Source of the DNA: Adiantum capillus-veneris
Taxonomy: Eukaryota; Streptophyta; Polypodiopsida; Polypodiales; Pteridaceae
Assembly (NCBI GenBank): GCA_014529385.2
Contig: CM043953.1
Location: 91,271,842 to 91,335,841 of the forward strand
Direction: 5' to 3'
DNA: 64,000 bases
Shown: one piece after another, positions 1-11,880 of the stretch
Numbering within the stretch: the stretch's first letter is position 1
How the letters are laid out: each line of letters starts with the position of its first letter
The notes under the pieces: model-generated
What the model was told of the DNA's origin: nothing
Database searches by the model: none
What the model saw: the letters and a program-made list of their open reading frames with translations, nothing else
Translations under genes and position numbers: made by a program

Positions 1-48
1 TTAGCTAGTAGGTCTCACTTATCGATGCATCACCTTTAAGTGGGAGAT

Positions 49-262
49 TTTTGGGGTAAAGGCACTACGTCTTTGCCTGGGCCGGACGTCCGTTGTCTGG
101 CCATCCGTCCACATGTGTACATGCCCTTATTCATTATACATATATGAATAAGGAGCACCTCACTCACTACTTCCTGAGACTGCTCCACCCACATCCTATG
201 TTCTCTCTCTCTCCCCCCTTCTCACTCTCTGCACACACACCACATTCGTGCACTCACATAGC
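49..262 (+). mobile_element. Short copia-type LTR-like sequence (LTR A)
   Basis: The left edge resembles the two other short LTRs in this window (20273-20485 and 56488-56679). It opens with a TTTTGGGGTAAAGGC-like motif, carries a hairpin at 125-153 (stem CCTTATTCA/TGAATAAGG) and ends in CT-rich sequence before recognisable gypsy coding sequence starts near 265. It is probably a solo LTR inserted beside or in the gypsy remnant. Both ends are approximate and I found no target duplication. Confidence 0.35.
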
Positions 263-264
263 TC

Positions 265-927
265 AAGAGTGCCTCATACTTGAGGAGCGCATTCTGAATA
301 GTAGGGTGGAGTTCACCCTAGGCGAGATCCTAGGTATTGCAAAACAGGAATTCCATGACAGTATCATTGATCTCATGTGAAGAGAAAGCACCAAATATTG
401 TACAGGCCAGAAAACAACCCAACCAGGTCACAGGGGGTGCAGAATATTTATGAACAAATTGAAGCTATTTTGGGAAGAATTAATGAAGAAGAACTAGGTG
501 AAGATAAATGGGGAAGCATAATAGACAACAATGAGCTTCCAAGACGGGTAAAGCATGTTAGATTTCATGAGGATGAGTATGGAGAAGATAATCAGATATA
601 GTCATACAATCTAATAATCAAGTTGGGATAGATATGGTTAAGGTAAACTCTCTTAACGTGGATGATTTTATTTTACAATTCAAAGAAGAGCTAGATGCAG
701 AAGAGGTACAAGTGAATATGAAATACAAAACAATGGCAAAGAAGGTCAAACCAGTGGCCATTCCTTTGCCAAAATAGAGTGATACAATTATGGAGAAAGC
801 ATCTTAGCAACCTATCATCCGAGATCCAAGTAAAATAGGGCACTCATTTACTGAAGAAACTCTACAGGAATTAAAGATTGGTGATGCAGATTTTCTAAAT
901 CAAGAAGAGATAGAATGTTTTTGAGAA
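265..927 (+). pseudogene. gag/protease-linker remnant of the fungal-like gypsy element
   Basis: A charged segment (about 265-379) ends in a stop and continues in another frame from 377 to 601 as a basic, then acidic, peptide. From 602 to 927 several in-frame stops break the reading, including one at 922-924 just before the RT fragment. I see no CCHC knuckle and no clear aspartic protease motif, so the assignment to gag/protease linker rests on position directly upstream of RT. It is a pseudogene. Confidence 0.45.
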
Positions 928-1935
928 ATGTTAAAGAAGCATGGGAAAGATTTTGCTTTCCGTTCAAGCGAGATCGATTGTGTTGCTCTTAGTGTTGTAG
1001 CTCCCATGGTGATATTTACTGTTCCGCACTTGCTTTGGAATTTACGGCCTATTCCTATTCCAAAGGCTCATCTTCCTAAGTTGGTTGATTTGCTAAATGA
1101 GAAGATTAAGATGGGAATTTTGGAGCCTTCTTGTGCTCATTACTCTAACAGGTGGTTTACAGTTCCCAAGAAGAATGGTACATTGAGATTTATACAGGAT
1201 ATGCAACCGGTAAACAAGGTAACTATAAAAAATATGGGAACATGTCCAGTGGTTGATGATTTTGCAGAGGCTTTTGCAGAAAGAGCCATCTAATCCATGG
1301 GATACTTGTATTCAAGATATGATTAGCTTCAAATGGCTATGGAAAGTAGGGATCTGATAACCATGCATACTCCTTTGGGATTAGTAAGAATGTGTACTTT
1401 TCCACAGGGTGCAACTAATTCAGTTGCTCACATGATGAATGGGATGAATAAAGTTTTGCGGGATTTCATTCCTCAGATTACCATGCCTTTTATTGATGAT
1501 GACGTGAAGATAAAAGGGTGTGAAGAGGGCAAAAAAGATGAAGCCAAAGATAAGAAGGGGTGCAGACAGTTTGTGGCTAACCATATTGTTGATTGTGACA
1601 TGAGATTATCAAGGCTTGAAGAGGGCAACCTTACACTCTCAGGCCAAAATTCTATGTTTGGGGTAAAAGAAGTGTTGATTGTGGGACACTTATATGGACC
1701 ATCTGATAGAAGACCCAGCCCTATCAAAGTGGATGCTATTCAAAAGATGAAAGAGACATGCAATTCAATTACAAAAGTGCAAAGATCTGTAGGTGCATGT
1801 CTTTTTTACTTGAAGGGACAAAAATTCGTTTGGAAAGAAGAACACTCGAAGGCTATTTGTAAACTGAAGAAGATGTTACAAGAGGCTCCTACATTAATAA
1901 AGAAAACTACAAAAGCGAAAAGCCCATCATTGTGA
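928..1935 (+). pseudogene. Reverse transcriptase domain, fungal-like Ty3/gypsy
   Basis: Two open segments (928-1293 and 1333-1935), separated by a stop, cover most of a Ty3/gypsy RT. The first holds the finger motif VPKKNGTLRFIQDMQPVNKV. The second starts in the palm with TPLGLVRMCTFPQGATNS and includes the catalytic box as FIDDD (near 1491-1505), where the family usually has an aromatic-x-D-D motif. After the box the peptide becomes lysine-rich, which suggests local damage. It lies directly upstream of RNase H, in the order expected for Ty3/gypsy. Domain identity is strong; activity is very unlikely because of the stops. Confidence 0.85.
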
Positions 1936-1938
1936 CCG

Positions 1939-2315
1939 GCTGACACGAGTCCCACAGGTATTGGGTGGGCTATTGGACAAGATGAAGAGCAGGGGAAAAG
2001 GTGTGCTATCAGATTTGGTGCCAAAGTATTAAGTGCTCGACAGAGAGCATTTCCACAAGTAAAAAGGGAACTTTGGGGCGTAGCAACTACCCTAAGGTGC
2101 GACAAGGAGTACTTTATTGGTGCTTCTGTAATAGTGGAGACAGATTGTTTGCCATTACTTGGGATGATCACAAGTTTTTCTACACCAAATATAGCTATGC
2201 TACGTTGGATTGCATATATAAAGTCATTAAATCCTAGTTTCATCACATTGCAAAGGTAAGGATAATCCGGTAGAGCTGATATGCTGTCCAGGGCTAGATT
2301 TGAGGATGAGGAGAC
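1939..2315 (+). pseudogene. RNase H domain of the fungal-like gypsy element
   Basis: A continuous frame runs from about 1939 to 2260, shifted from the RT frame, after the RT frame ends at 1935. It begins ADTSPTGIGWAIGQ, contains KRELWGV (the glutamate helix) and VETDCLPLL (the third acidic residue), so the D-E-D acidic set of a retroelement RNase H is visible. Two stops follow near 2260, then a segment reading ADMLSRARF, which matches the C-terminal end usual for this domain (DxLSR). It is separated from RT by a frameshift and so is non-functional as part of a polyprotein. Confidence 0.8.
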
Positions 2316-3793
2316 AATGATTTCTGAGAATGAAGACGTGGGCTTGAGGCTCTTTACCTCTTCAAAACTGCACGTAGAATGTAAAAGCATGTTTTTTGCA
2401 TTACAGTATTTCGTAGAGGATAAATATGAAGGTGAATGGTTATTGATTGGGAAATATTTGAGTACACGAGAGAAGGAGGAGTACTGGATCGAACAAGAGT
2501 TTAAGCGAATCCGTAAGAAGGCTTATGAGTATTTCTTACAAGATGGGCTTATGGAAACATCCAAAGAAGTGAAGAGGAACCTCTCAACAAGTGGTTTGTG
2601 ATAGGGTAACACAACTCCAAGTACTTAAAGAATTCCATGAGTCATTATGGGCAGGTCACATGGGAGATTGGGCCACTTTTGCTAAAATCAAAGATATATA
2701 GTGATGGAAGGGAATGTATAAATACGTGGTACACTTTGTTGAAACTTGTAATGCATGTCAAATGTACTCAAATGTAAAGCACCGTGATGGGATACATCCG
2801 ACATATCCAGTGTGTATGAATTTCAAATGGGTAGTCAATTTGATTACAATGCCTGCAAGATTGTGGCAAATGAGGTGTATTGTGCTTGCCAGGGAAGATT
2901 TGACAAACCAGGTTGAAGGGAGGGCTTTGCGAACCAAAGCTACAAGTGCGGTATACAAGTTTTTACTTGAAGATGTAATATGCAGATATGGATGTGTTGA
3001 TTACTACGGATAGAGGAAAACTGGATGCTGATGAGGCCAAAGAATTTTTTGCTCGTCTAGGTATTGAGTTATCTCTCACTATTGCATATAACCCGGAAGA
3101 AAATGATAAAAGTGAGAGGGGACATTCCCCCATTATCAAGGCATTGGATAAAGCATGCAAAGGACATATCGATGATTGGCCTCGATTGCTACCATATGCT
3201 TTATGGGCTGACCGTACCACACACAGTACTATTACAGGGTTCATGCCGTCAAAGTTGATGTATGGTCCAAAACCTGTTATGCCTCTTAAGGAGACAATAC
3301 CTACATGGAGTTTATTGCATTGAGATATAGAGATGAGCATAGAAGATCTACTTGCTTTGAGCATTCAACAACTAGAAATGAGAAATAAGGATGTGGAGAC
3401 TGCAAGGGAAAAACTGAGAAATGCTCGTTTAAAGAACAAAGATGCTTTTGATAAACGACATAGGCTAAGACCAAATGCTATTCAATAAGGGGATTGGGTT
3501 CTTGTTTATGATAGCAGTTTAGATAATCAGTACACAACTATGCGCAAAATGGTTAAGCGGTGGTTTGGCCCATATGTGGTCAAACATGCTTTTCCTAATG
3601 CTACCTACTACAAGTTATGTGAAATGGAAGATACACAGTTAAGGTTCCAATTGCAGGTAAATGTGTCAAAATATATAAAAAAAGGGATGTAGAGCTTCAA
3701 ATTGGAGATAAGGACTTCGATGTGTCTGAAGATAGGGATTTAGATGATGAAAATGCGTCTTCTGATGAAGATGTTGCCTTGGAGGACTTCTAG
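2316..3793 (+). pseudogene. Integrase region of the fungal-like gypsy element
   Basis: A linker (to 2601) is followed by an HHCC zinc-binding region (FHESLWAGHMGD..., then CNACQMYS near 2748-2771). The core is spread over frames from 2772 to 3323. The usual first catalytic aspartate position reads VVNLITMP, with N in place of D. The second aspartate (ITTDRGKLD) and the glutamate (NDKSERGH) are present. The C-terminal part has GDWVLVYD (about 3490) and RWFGPYVVK, then a frameshift before an acidic tail ending at the stop 3791-3793. No chromodomain is seen. Confidence 0.8.
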
Positions 3794-4468
3794 AGATTGG
3801 CACATACCGGAGGATGTGCATGTTAAGAGGGCCTGTATGTCATGCCTCTTTGCAAGCATGGGGTGAAAGATGCAAATCTGCATACATATTCGAGGTTTTT
3901 CCAAACTTATGAAGAATGTTAACAACTGTTATGTCAACAAGAGGGCGAAGATGTATGCATAATGCGGTTTTTTAGACCATATGGACTCCAGATTGGTCCA
4001 GACATGGTAACATGTGAAGAATGTTCAAGGTGCTAGTTTTTGGCCCAATATGTAGAGCTTGAAGTGCTAAAGGAGCAGGTCCGGATGGCTCATTAAACAG
4101 AGCCACGGTGCCCAAGTTATGGCAGTTTGAAGTTGGAAGTGATTGCAGATCCGAGTGATGCCAAGTAGTCCAAGCCAGCTTGGAGCTATGGATGTATAGT
4201 GCTCGATTTATGGAGCGTGCTGGTTTTTTCAGATCGGTAATCAGAGCTTTGGATGTCAAGTTATTAGCGGTCAAAGTTTTCCCGGGGGCCAAGTTTGTGC
4301 CGAGTTGGTCGCCTCGGTTGGTGTGCCATTTGGTGTTTTTTGGAGCTTGACATGGTTTGAGAGGGCAATGCTCAGTAAATGGGGCTAGCAGGAAGTGACT
4401 GTGCATCAATCGGAACCCGAGTCAAAAAGATATAACAAGTTAAAGTGTGGCCAATTGTCGACTGTGTG
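3794..4468. other. Non-coding stretch after the gypsy remnant
   Basis: No coding similarity is seen on either strand. This is probably 3' untranslated or LTR sequence of the element upstream, but I could find no matching 5' copy in the window. Confidence 0.4.
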
Positions 4469-4870
4469 TTAGCAGATGATTTTGTGCCAATCTGTTGCTC
4501 GTCATTCAAGGCAATGCTGGGGTCCGAATGCGGGGGGGGGGGGGGGGGACACATAAAGTGTTTGAAGTGTCGTTGGCAGCTTAGCAGATGATTTTGTGCT
4601 AGTCTGTTGCTCGTCATTCAAGGCCATGCTGGGGTCTGAATGCGGGGGGGGGGGGGGGGGGGGGGGGGGGGACAGGTAAAGTGAAAGTTAGATATGCCGG
4701 GTTTGAAGTGTCGTTGGCAGCTTGATGATTGGAGTTGCAGCTCGTTATTCAAGGCCATGCTGTGGTCCGAATGCGGGGGGGGGGGGGGGGGGAATAGGTA
4801 AAGTGAAAATTAGATATGCCGGGTTTGAAGTGTCGTTGGTAGCTTGATGATTGGAGTTGCAAGCAGGAAA
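4469..4870 (+). repeat. Tandem repeat of about 110-130 bp with G-tracts
   Basis: Three units and a partial fourth share TTTGAAGTGTCGTTGGCAGC and TCATTCAAGGCCATGCTG. Each full unit carries a long G run: 4532-4548 (17 G), 4644-4671 (28 G) and 4775-4792 (18 G). Unit lengths differ partly because the G runs differ. The plus strand could form G-quadruplexes. Confidence 0.85.
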
Positions 4871-5611
4871 TGGTAGTAAGGAGAAATTGGCCAAAAAAAT
4901 TGGATTTTTTTGGGAGTTTGGAGAATTGTTTTTGGAAGCAACTCTCCATGGCATGGGGGGCCGCCATGTGTCAACAAAATTGACCCACATGCGGGCACAT
5001 TGCTAAGCTGATTGGGGTGTATATATCAAATCGTGGCATATGGTAAGTCAACAAGGTGAGAGAGGTAGAGCTCTCCATCTCCAGGTATGGCATGCGGCCT
5101 GTGGTGGCGCTATGCGTGCTGCTCGCAGCAGTTGACGACACCTCTAGGCGTTTTTGCTATCGTGGTGGGGGTGTATCGACCATTGATGATGCCTTTGTCG
5201 TGTTCAAATGATTATGTGGCATTCACCGTGGGGGGTTGATTCACGTGCCCTATGAGCCCATCATTTTTTGAGAGCAAGGGGAGAGGGCATTGACGGCGCC
5301 GTCGCTGCCTCTCACTTAACGGATTGAACATGCGTGGTGTGAGGCTTAAGGAAAGCCGCTAAAAGAGGGTGCCTTCACATGCAGTTGGGAGGCCAAAACT
5401 AGGAGGGTGTTCAACGAACATAGGGAAAAGGCGTACACATGCCCAAGGAGGGCCGTTTTTTTGGGCATTAGGAGGGTTTTTTTGTTTGAAGAGTCGGAGA
5501 AGGGGAAGAAAGAGAAAGTGTGAAGAGTCGGAGAAGGGGAAGAAGGACAAGCGTGAAGAGTTAGAGAAGGGGAAGAAGGTGTTAAAGAGGGAGGAGGTCT
5601 TTGAAGGGGAG

Positions 5612-5686
<75 letters not shown>

Positions 5687-6470
5687 GACCTTGAATCAAC
5701 AAAGGAGGAGGTCGCGGGCAAGTAGTGGACGGGAGCTCGGCTCCATATTGCACTCTCTCTCTTTGGGAGGGAGAAGGCAATGGAAAGAGGAGGATTTGAT
5801 CAACAAGCTTCTCATTCGGGAAGCATTTAGCACGGGATTCAAGAGCAAGGAAGCTGTGCTTACAGGGTGGGATTTTCGCTTGGCCAACACAGGTTTCTTT
5901 CATTGTATTGGGGATTTTTGGTTAGGGTTTGCAAATCAAAAGGCCTACTGGTGATGGCGTATGCAACTGGTTTGTAATAGGGTTATAGGAGACCAAACAA
6001 TTGGAAGCATTTGTTGATTGCCAGCATCAATTAAGTGTTGATATCTTGTCTAAATTGGGTTTTAGTCGTTGATTTTGTTTTGATCTTTGATATTCTTCCG
6101 CAATTGCTCTCTAAGTGTCATTGTAACTTCTTACTAACACTAAATTGGCCCTAACCACACACTGGGTTCCCTTGGTTTGAGGCTACACTGACTATCCATC
6201 TACATGCAGAAGCCCGACGCTTTCCCGATCGACCCTGAAGACGTGCGCACTCCGACAACGAGCACTTTGATTTAATTAGAATTGCATTATCCAGACTATT
6301 TTGCCTAATGGAGCTGATGAGAAGGTTTCCTTCACTGTGAATGCGACATCCGACTACATTAAGACAATTATCTATACTTACACTAGATAACTACTTTAGC
6401 TTGCTATCCTATAGACACTAATGTTAGCTTGTACTTTCTAGATGAAGCAGATGGTTATACTATGGACACC
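4871..6470. other. Non-coding spacer, possible old LTR
   Basis: It holds a TATA-like GTGTATATATC near 5019, a (CT) microsatellite at 5614-5684 and CT-rich leader-like sequence. The open frames here are made largely of the microsatellite and show no recognisable domain. It could be a diverged LTR of the gypsy remnant, which I cannot prove. Confidence 0.3.
5614..5684. repeat. (CT)n microsatellite, 71 bp
   Basis: Uninterrupted CT dinucleotides. Confidence 0.98.
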
Positions 6471-6829
6471 TTTTAGATTTACACCACTCTGCTGCTTCAC
6501 AGGTCTAGGGCATGCATGTACAGCTAGTGTGCCTCCAGGCTGGTCACCCTTTGCATATGCATATAGGCTGTATTGTTTGGCTACCCACTTTTGGGAAGTT
6601 CACTTGTCTTTTGTCCAAGCACCCTACACACACTTTATTTTCCATCCTAGGTCGTGGGGGCCTCTCACACTGCTTGAACTCCTCCTTAGGCACCTATATA
6701 TGGGGCTAGGTGGGGTACCCACTTCTCAAGTATAGATCAAAGATTGACATTTTATGGGTCTTCTGTTCTGGTAGTCATGGGGTGTTGATTGCCCCCTGTT
6801 CCCTATTCTAGCGTTTTGTTTGTGGTCTA

Positions 6830-6962
<133 letters not shown>

Positions 6963-9113
6963 TTCACCATTTGCTGGTAGCCTTTTTAAGCATCAAATTG
7001 AGGTATATCATGCCATAGGTTGTTGATACTCTGGGTTCTATAAAAGGAGACCCACAACTTTTTTTGTATACATGGGATAGGACCCTTAAAAGGGTATGAT
7101 GGTTACAAGGCGTGGTTAAAATAGCTACTTACTACTTTCATTTACCATGCCGTGAGGTGCTATGGTTAACCTACTGTGCTAGACGACATCGCAGGCGGTA
7201 CTCTTTCGCATATCCCCAGGGGGAGCTCGATCTACTCAGTATACTCTGCAAGCAATTAGCCATGAGTGATGGCGGCCTTCCTTCTTCTATTTAAAGAGGT
7301 AGGGTGCATTCTGCCCCTCACTTAGCTCTGCGTGTGTTTTACTTGCATTAAGAGTGAGGGCTGTGTTTTTTTTTTAACCTCTGTTGCACCAAGCATGGAG
7401 CTTACAACTCAACCAACCTAGGTTGATCACTAAGCTTAGCATCAATGATCTCGTTTCTGTCATTTTTTTGATTAAATGGTAAGCACTGTTGCATAAAAAG
7501 CCTGTACTTAGCAATGATTTACTTAAACGGTCAGGATGGCTATACTTAGCAGTGCATGGTATAAATGGTTGGACCTCTGTTTGGTTGGCTCAGTTTGACA
7601 ATAACAAGCATCACTAAGGGGTGTTGTTCCTCGTTCTTTAGCCTGGTAAGGACCACTACAGTGGTCGGCTATGACTGGCAACATATGGTAAAGGTTGTTT
7701 TTTTGGGGCATTACTATGGTACTGTACTGGTTTTTTGGCCGCTATTCATTATTCAACTGTAAGTACATGATGTTCAAATTTTTGGAGAAAAAAGGGGTTT
7801 TGCCTTACCCGGTATTCACTATTTTTCATTTTACTGCTAATGACAATACTTAAGCAAAAATCTAGAAATTTTTGGGCGGCATAATCGGCCGCTTAGCCTG
7901 ATGAAATAAACCACCGTGTGGTTGGCCTTGACAAATTATGGCACTTCTGAGGATTGATGTTCATTACTGTTTAACCAAGTAAAACCCATCATATGGGTTG
8001 GCTAAGTTTATATGGTAAGGGCTAAATGGGCTAAGCAAGCATAAGGTAATGATACTGCTACTGCTTACGATGGTTCTGCATTGTACATTGGTTGGGGGTT
8101 AGCCGATTGGCTTGTGGTATACTAGCTGTACCTCATTGTTTAATGGTCTTTTTTGGACTTGGTAAAGATATCAGTTGTTTTCTTTCACTTAGTGCATGAA
8201 TTATTGTTAAAAATTGGGGGTGTTTCCCAATTACGTAACTTACTTTCTGATAAAAGTGGATTCGGTGGATTGTTCTGGATGAGATCCTCACCGGATGCAT
8301 ACTATCGCTAGACTTGGTGGTTTATTGGTTTTTTTGGTAATGCTATAATGTTTCAGCATTCCTATAAATAGGCGAAAAATTAATAAAAGAGCCCATAGAA
8401 AACACACACACTTACTTTTTTCAGTACACTTGGTCTAGCTAGATATCGTGTTTATATCTAAAGATCTCTGCTAATTGGCTTACTCATCAGAGAATGAAGG
8501 TAAGTAATATTTGAGGAAGGGAAAGGGAATAAACCCTAATTAGGGTTAAACTTTATCTATCATAAAAAAACTTGATGGTGGTTATTCTTAAAGGAAATGT
8601 CATTTATACTGCTTTTGCTTTATGGCAAAGTGAGTATGAAGCTAGGTTACTTGGGTCTAAAGGTAGTATGGCCTTCTAAAAAACCTTACAGTTTGGGTGA
8701 TAAAATAAATACTTTGGACTTAGGCTTGAAAGTTTTAAAAAAACTTGTTAAAGATGGACATGGATAACAATTGGTATAGTCCATTTGATACCTGTAAAAC
8801 ACATTCAAGTCTAACATATCTGTTGTCTTGTTTGGATGGATGCAGGTAAGGACTCTATTTTATCTTTGGAGGTTTTTTTGGCTTTAAGCACTTGTCCTTA
8901 CATGATTACACATACACCTATGGAAAGGGAAGTACTTCTGATATCTGTATACTAGAATGAAGCTTCATTCATATAAACATTGTACAAAGATGATTCTAAG
9001 ACTGAGTTATTTTTGTACTTATCATTCCTTCTCTCTCGAGCCAGTTGTCTTTTGAATGTAAAAAGTTCAATTATGTCTTATAATTTATGGTAAAACAGTT
9101 ACACATGCACGCG

Positions 9114-9229
<116 letters not shown>

Positions 9230-11324
9230 TCAATCTCTTCATGGTTTGGGTGCATCACCTTTTCGCATGAGGTTCTCCTCCCAAGGGATTAGATTAGACA
9301 AGATTTCTACAAATCTACCAGCGTTTTTACATCAAGAGGGGGGACTCGATCAGTTGGAGGATATCATCACAAAGACCTCATCCTTCTCCTTGTGAATTTT
9401 TTGGAGTACACCAGATCTCTACCCTCCCCCATCAACGCTAGCAACATGAGGGCTTTTCATCACCGAAATTGACTCTTTCCACTTGCGTTTTGGGGTTGAC
9501 CTATGTTTTTAGCAGCATGGAGGGAGCATTAGGCTTCTCACCCACTAGATCTTGCCCCAACCCACATGGCTTTGCATCCGGTGCGTTGCCGCCACATAAT
9601 CCTCTCTTTATACTCCAGATTTCAGCCATATAGAGTTGATGTTTTCTCTGTTTTCAGCCCACCTAGGCTTGTGACTTTGGTTCACCATCCTCTCCACACC
9701 CCTTGCACCGCTCCGGACCATGCCGGTAGGGGTACGAGCACGCTGAAGTTTGCTGGGTAGCAGCATTTTCATCACCTCGTAGTTGTGTTTTTGGGTGGAC
9801 AACAGCCTCTTGGCTAGTGCTTTTTACAGAGGATGAAGTTACCTCATGCTGAGACACCATCCGACCTCTCAGTGACTGCTGTAGTAGACAGTATCTTCAA
9901 CATCGGCTTGATCATCTACGAGTGTATGATCCTTGGGAGATCCATTCATTCCAACCATCATTCAACGATTACACACTATAGAGGGGGTGGTGACTTGTGG
10001 TTTGTTTGGATACACCCATGCACTCATCAGACGATTTCACATGAGATATGGCCATGCTCATGGCATATGGGATTCCGACATTCCCAAAGAAGACACTACA
10101 TCTTGGGTGGACAAACACTTACCACTTGACCTCAACACGTCAGATCACTTGCTTACATAGGAGCATCTACATGGACTTAGGGAGAGGATCTTGGATCTCT
10201 TCTTGGACAGGTTCATTGCTTGGATCTACACACTGGTGTGGGACTTTTGTGTTTTGGACTCTCTTGGAGAGTTTACCCGCAAGATGTGGGAGATCAAGCA
10301 TCCAATGACTACATCCGGAGTGACCCGAAGCTTGGCTTGGATGGTAGTGCAGCTGCTCCTCTACATTCCTGATCATTTGGATTGCTACCTTCAGAGTTGC
10401 TTACACTCACTCTGGTAGCCTTACAACAGATTTATCTCCCGATCTGGGCAGTAGGCCACTCCTAGCTCCTTTACATCAAGAGCCACACCGAGATTTGGTA
10501 GCGTTGTTGGTGCGGAATTTGTTTTGGTTGACATCGGAGGATTGGAGGCACGAGATACAGGCAAGACAATGCAGAGAGATTGGTATGCGGACACTTCTCT
10601 TCTCAGAGGATCTTCACAGCACAGACTGCTCATTTGGCTTCCCTTCTTGATACAGGATGATAACGGTGGAGACAATTTGGTCTGAGCACACCTCTTATCA
10701 GAGGCCCTTCACAGTTCAGACTGTGGAGTCTCTCATCTTGGATTACACTACCTATTGATAGGACACCATCTGGTGGTGGTCCACCGTGCGGTCTATCAAT
10801 GACTGATGCAGCTTATGGTAGGTTTTGTAGTGTAGATTGTTTATTCTAGCTTTCCTTGTTTTGAAGGAAGTTTATGACATAGATTGCTACAGTTGACCTT
10901 CCTGATTTTTACACAGCTTAGCCACCTGGCCACACTGGGTTGCATGTTCATGCATTGACAGACTTCCAGTCATTCTCATGACGGGTCTTGGGCTTCCCCA
11001 TTTTCTCCAAACGGTTTGACTACATATACCACAGATCCTATTGGGCAGGACACTTGCAGGTCTATTGACACTTCTTTTATGACAAGGAGTTGTTTTCACA
11101 CTCAGCTCAGGACCTTCACGCAATATCTTCACCCTGTACCAGTGGAGTACAACAGTGTGCTACACTGCTCATGATGACACTTTACCATGGAGATCTCTCA
11201 AAGATTGGGACACCCGAGAGTGCTGCTACACTCATGGAGTCTCCTTCAGTGGACATCGCAACAGACATCTTCATCATTTGCCTCACATCTTTGGCTTCAT
11301 GCGGTTTGTTCAACATCAGGTGTT
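9230..11324 (+). other. Non-coding interior of the LTR element (about 2.1 kb)
   Basis: Several open frames of 60-98 codons occur, but none shows gag, protease, RT, RNase H or integrase motifs. The interior is short and flanked by a good primer site and polypurine tract, which fits a large retrotransposon derivative (LARD) mobilised by proteins of another element. A very old autonomous element with an unreadable interior is the alternative. Confidence 0.5.
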
Positions 11325-11333
11325 GAGAAGGGG
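11325..11333 (+). other. Polypurine tract
   Basis: GAGAAGGGG lies directly before TGTTAAATT, the start of the second LTR copy. This is the expected plus-strand primer position. Confidence 0.7.
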
Positions 11334-11880
11334 TGTTAAATTTACACCATTCCACTGCTTCATAGGTCTAGGGCATGCATGTACGGCTAGTGTGCCTCCG
11401 GGATGCCCACCCTTTGCATATGCATATAGACTCTATTGTTTGGCCACCCACTTCTGGGTTGTCCGCCTTCTGCATTGTTCGGCCAATCGCCTGTCTTTTG
11501 TCCAGGCACCCTACACACACGTTATTTTACATGCTGGGTTGTGGGGGCATCTCATGCACTACTCGACCTCCTCCTTGGACACCTATATATGGGGCCAGAG
11601 GGGGTACCCACTTCTCAATTATAGATCACAGATTGACATTGTATGAGTCTTTTGTTTTGGTTGTCATGGGGGCCGTGTCCTCCCTACTCCCCGTGTCTTC
11701 CCTACTCCAACATTTTGGTTTGTGGATTTTGTGCCGATTCTATGGGCGTGACCGGTGGATGCCTTTGTCTGAGATTGACTGGATCAACTTCTACTTAAAG
11801 GTGAGTGGTCAATCTTCCCCTCACTTAACTTTGAATATCGTTTTATGTTGCATTTTATGAGAGAGGGTCATCGTAGTGTA
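11334..11880 (+). repeat. Start of the 3' LTR
   Basis: Begins TGTTAAATTTACACC and matches 6471-6830 closely. It also shares a TACTTAAAGG and CCCCTCACTTA segment with the 5' LTR near 7287-7325. Beyond about 11880 similarity becomes too weak to follow by eye, so the LTR may be truncated, interrupted or strongly diverged. I found no clear 3' end. Confidence 0.6.

Larger units (their letters stand above)
265..3793 (+). mobile_element. Decayed fungal-like Ty3/gypsy retrotransposon, gag-pol region
   Basis: Translated fragments appear in the Ty3/gypsy order: gag/protease remnant, reverse transcriptase, RNase H, integrase. They are split by several frameshifts and stops. The polymerase does not resemble the chromovirus at 44-49 kb. 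Phrases such as FTVPKKNGTLRFIQDMQ and PQGATNS match a lineage I know mainly from fungi and, from memory, from bryophyte and fern genomes. No LTR pair could be assigned. The 5' end is lost near the window edge and the coding part ends at a stop at 3791-3793. It is old and cannot move by itself. Confidence 0.8.

Noticed and set aside
5369-5954. Long open frames across the CT repeat (Ser-Leu or Arg-Glu runs)
   Set aside because: They consist mainly of the dinucleotide repeat, which has no stop in either reading; flanks show no domain.
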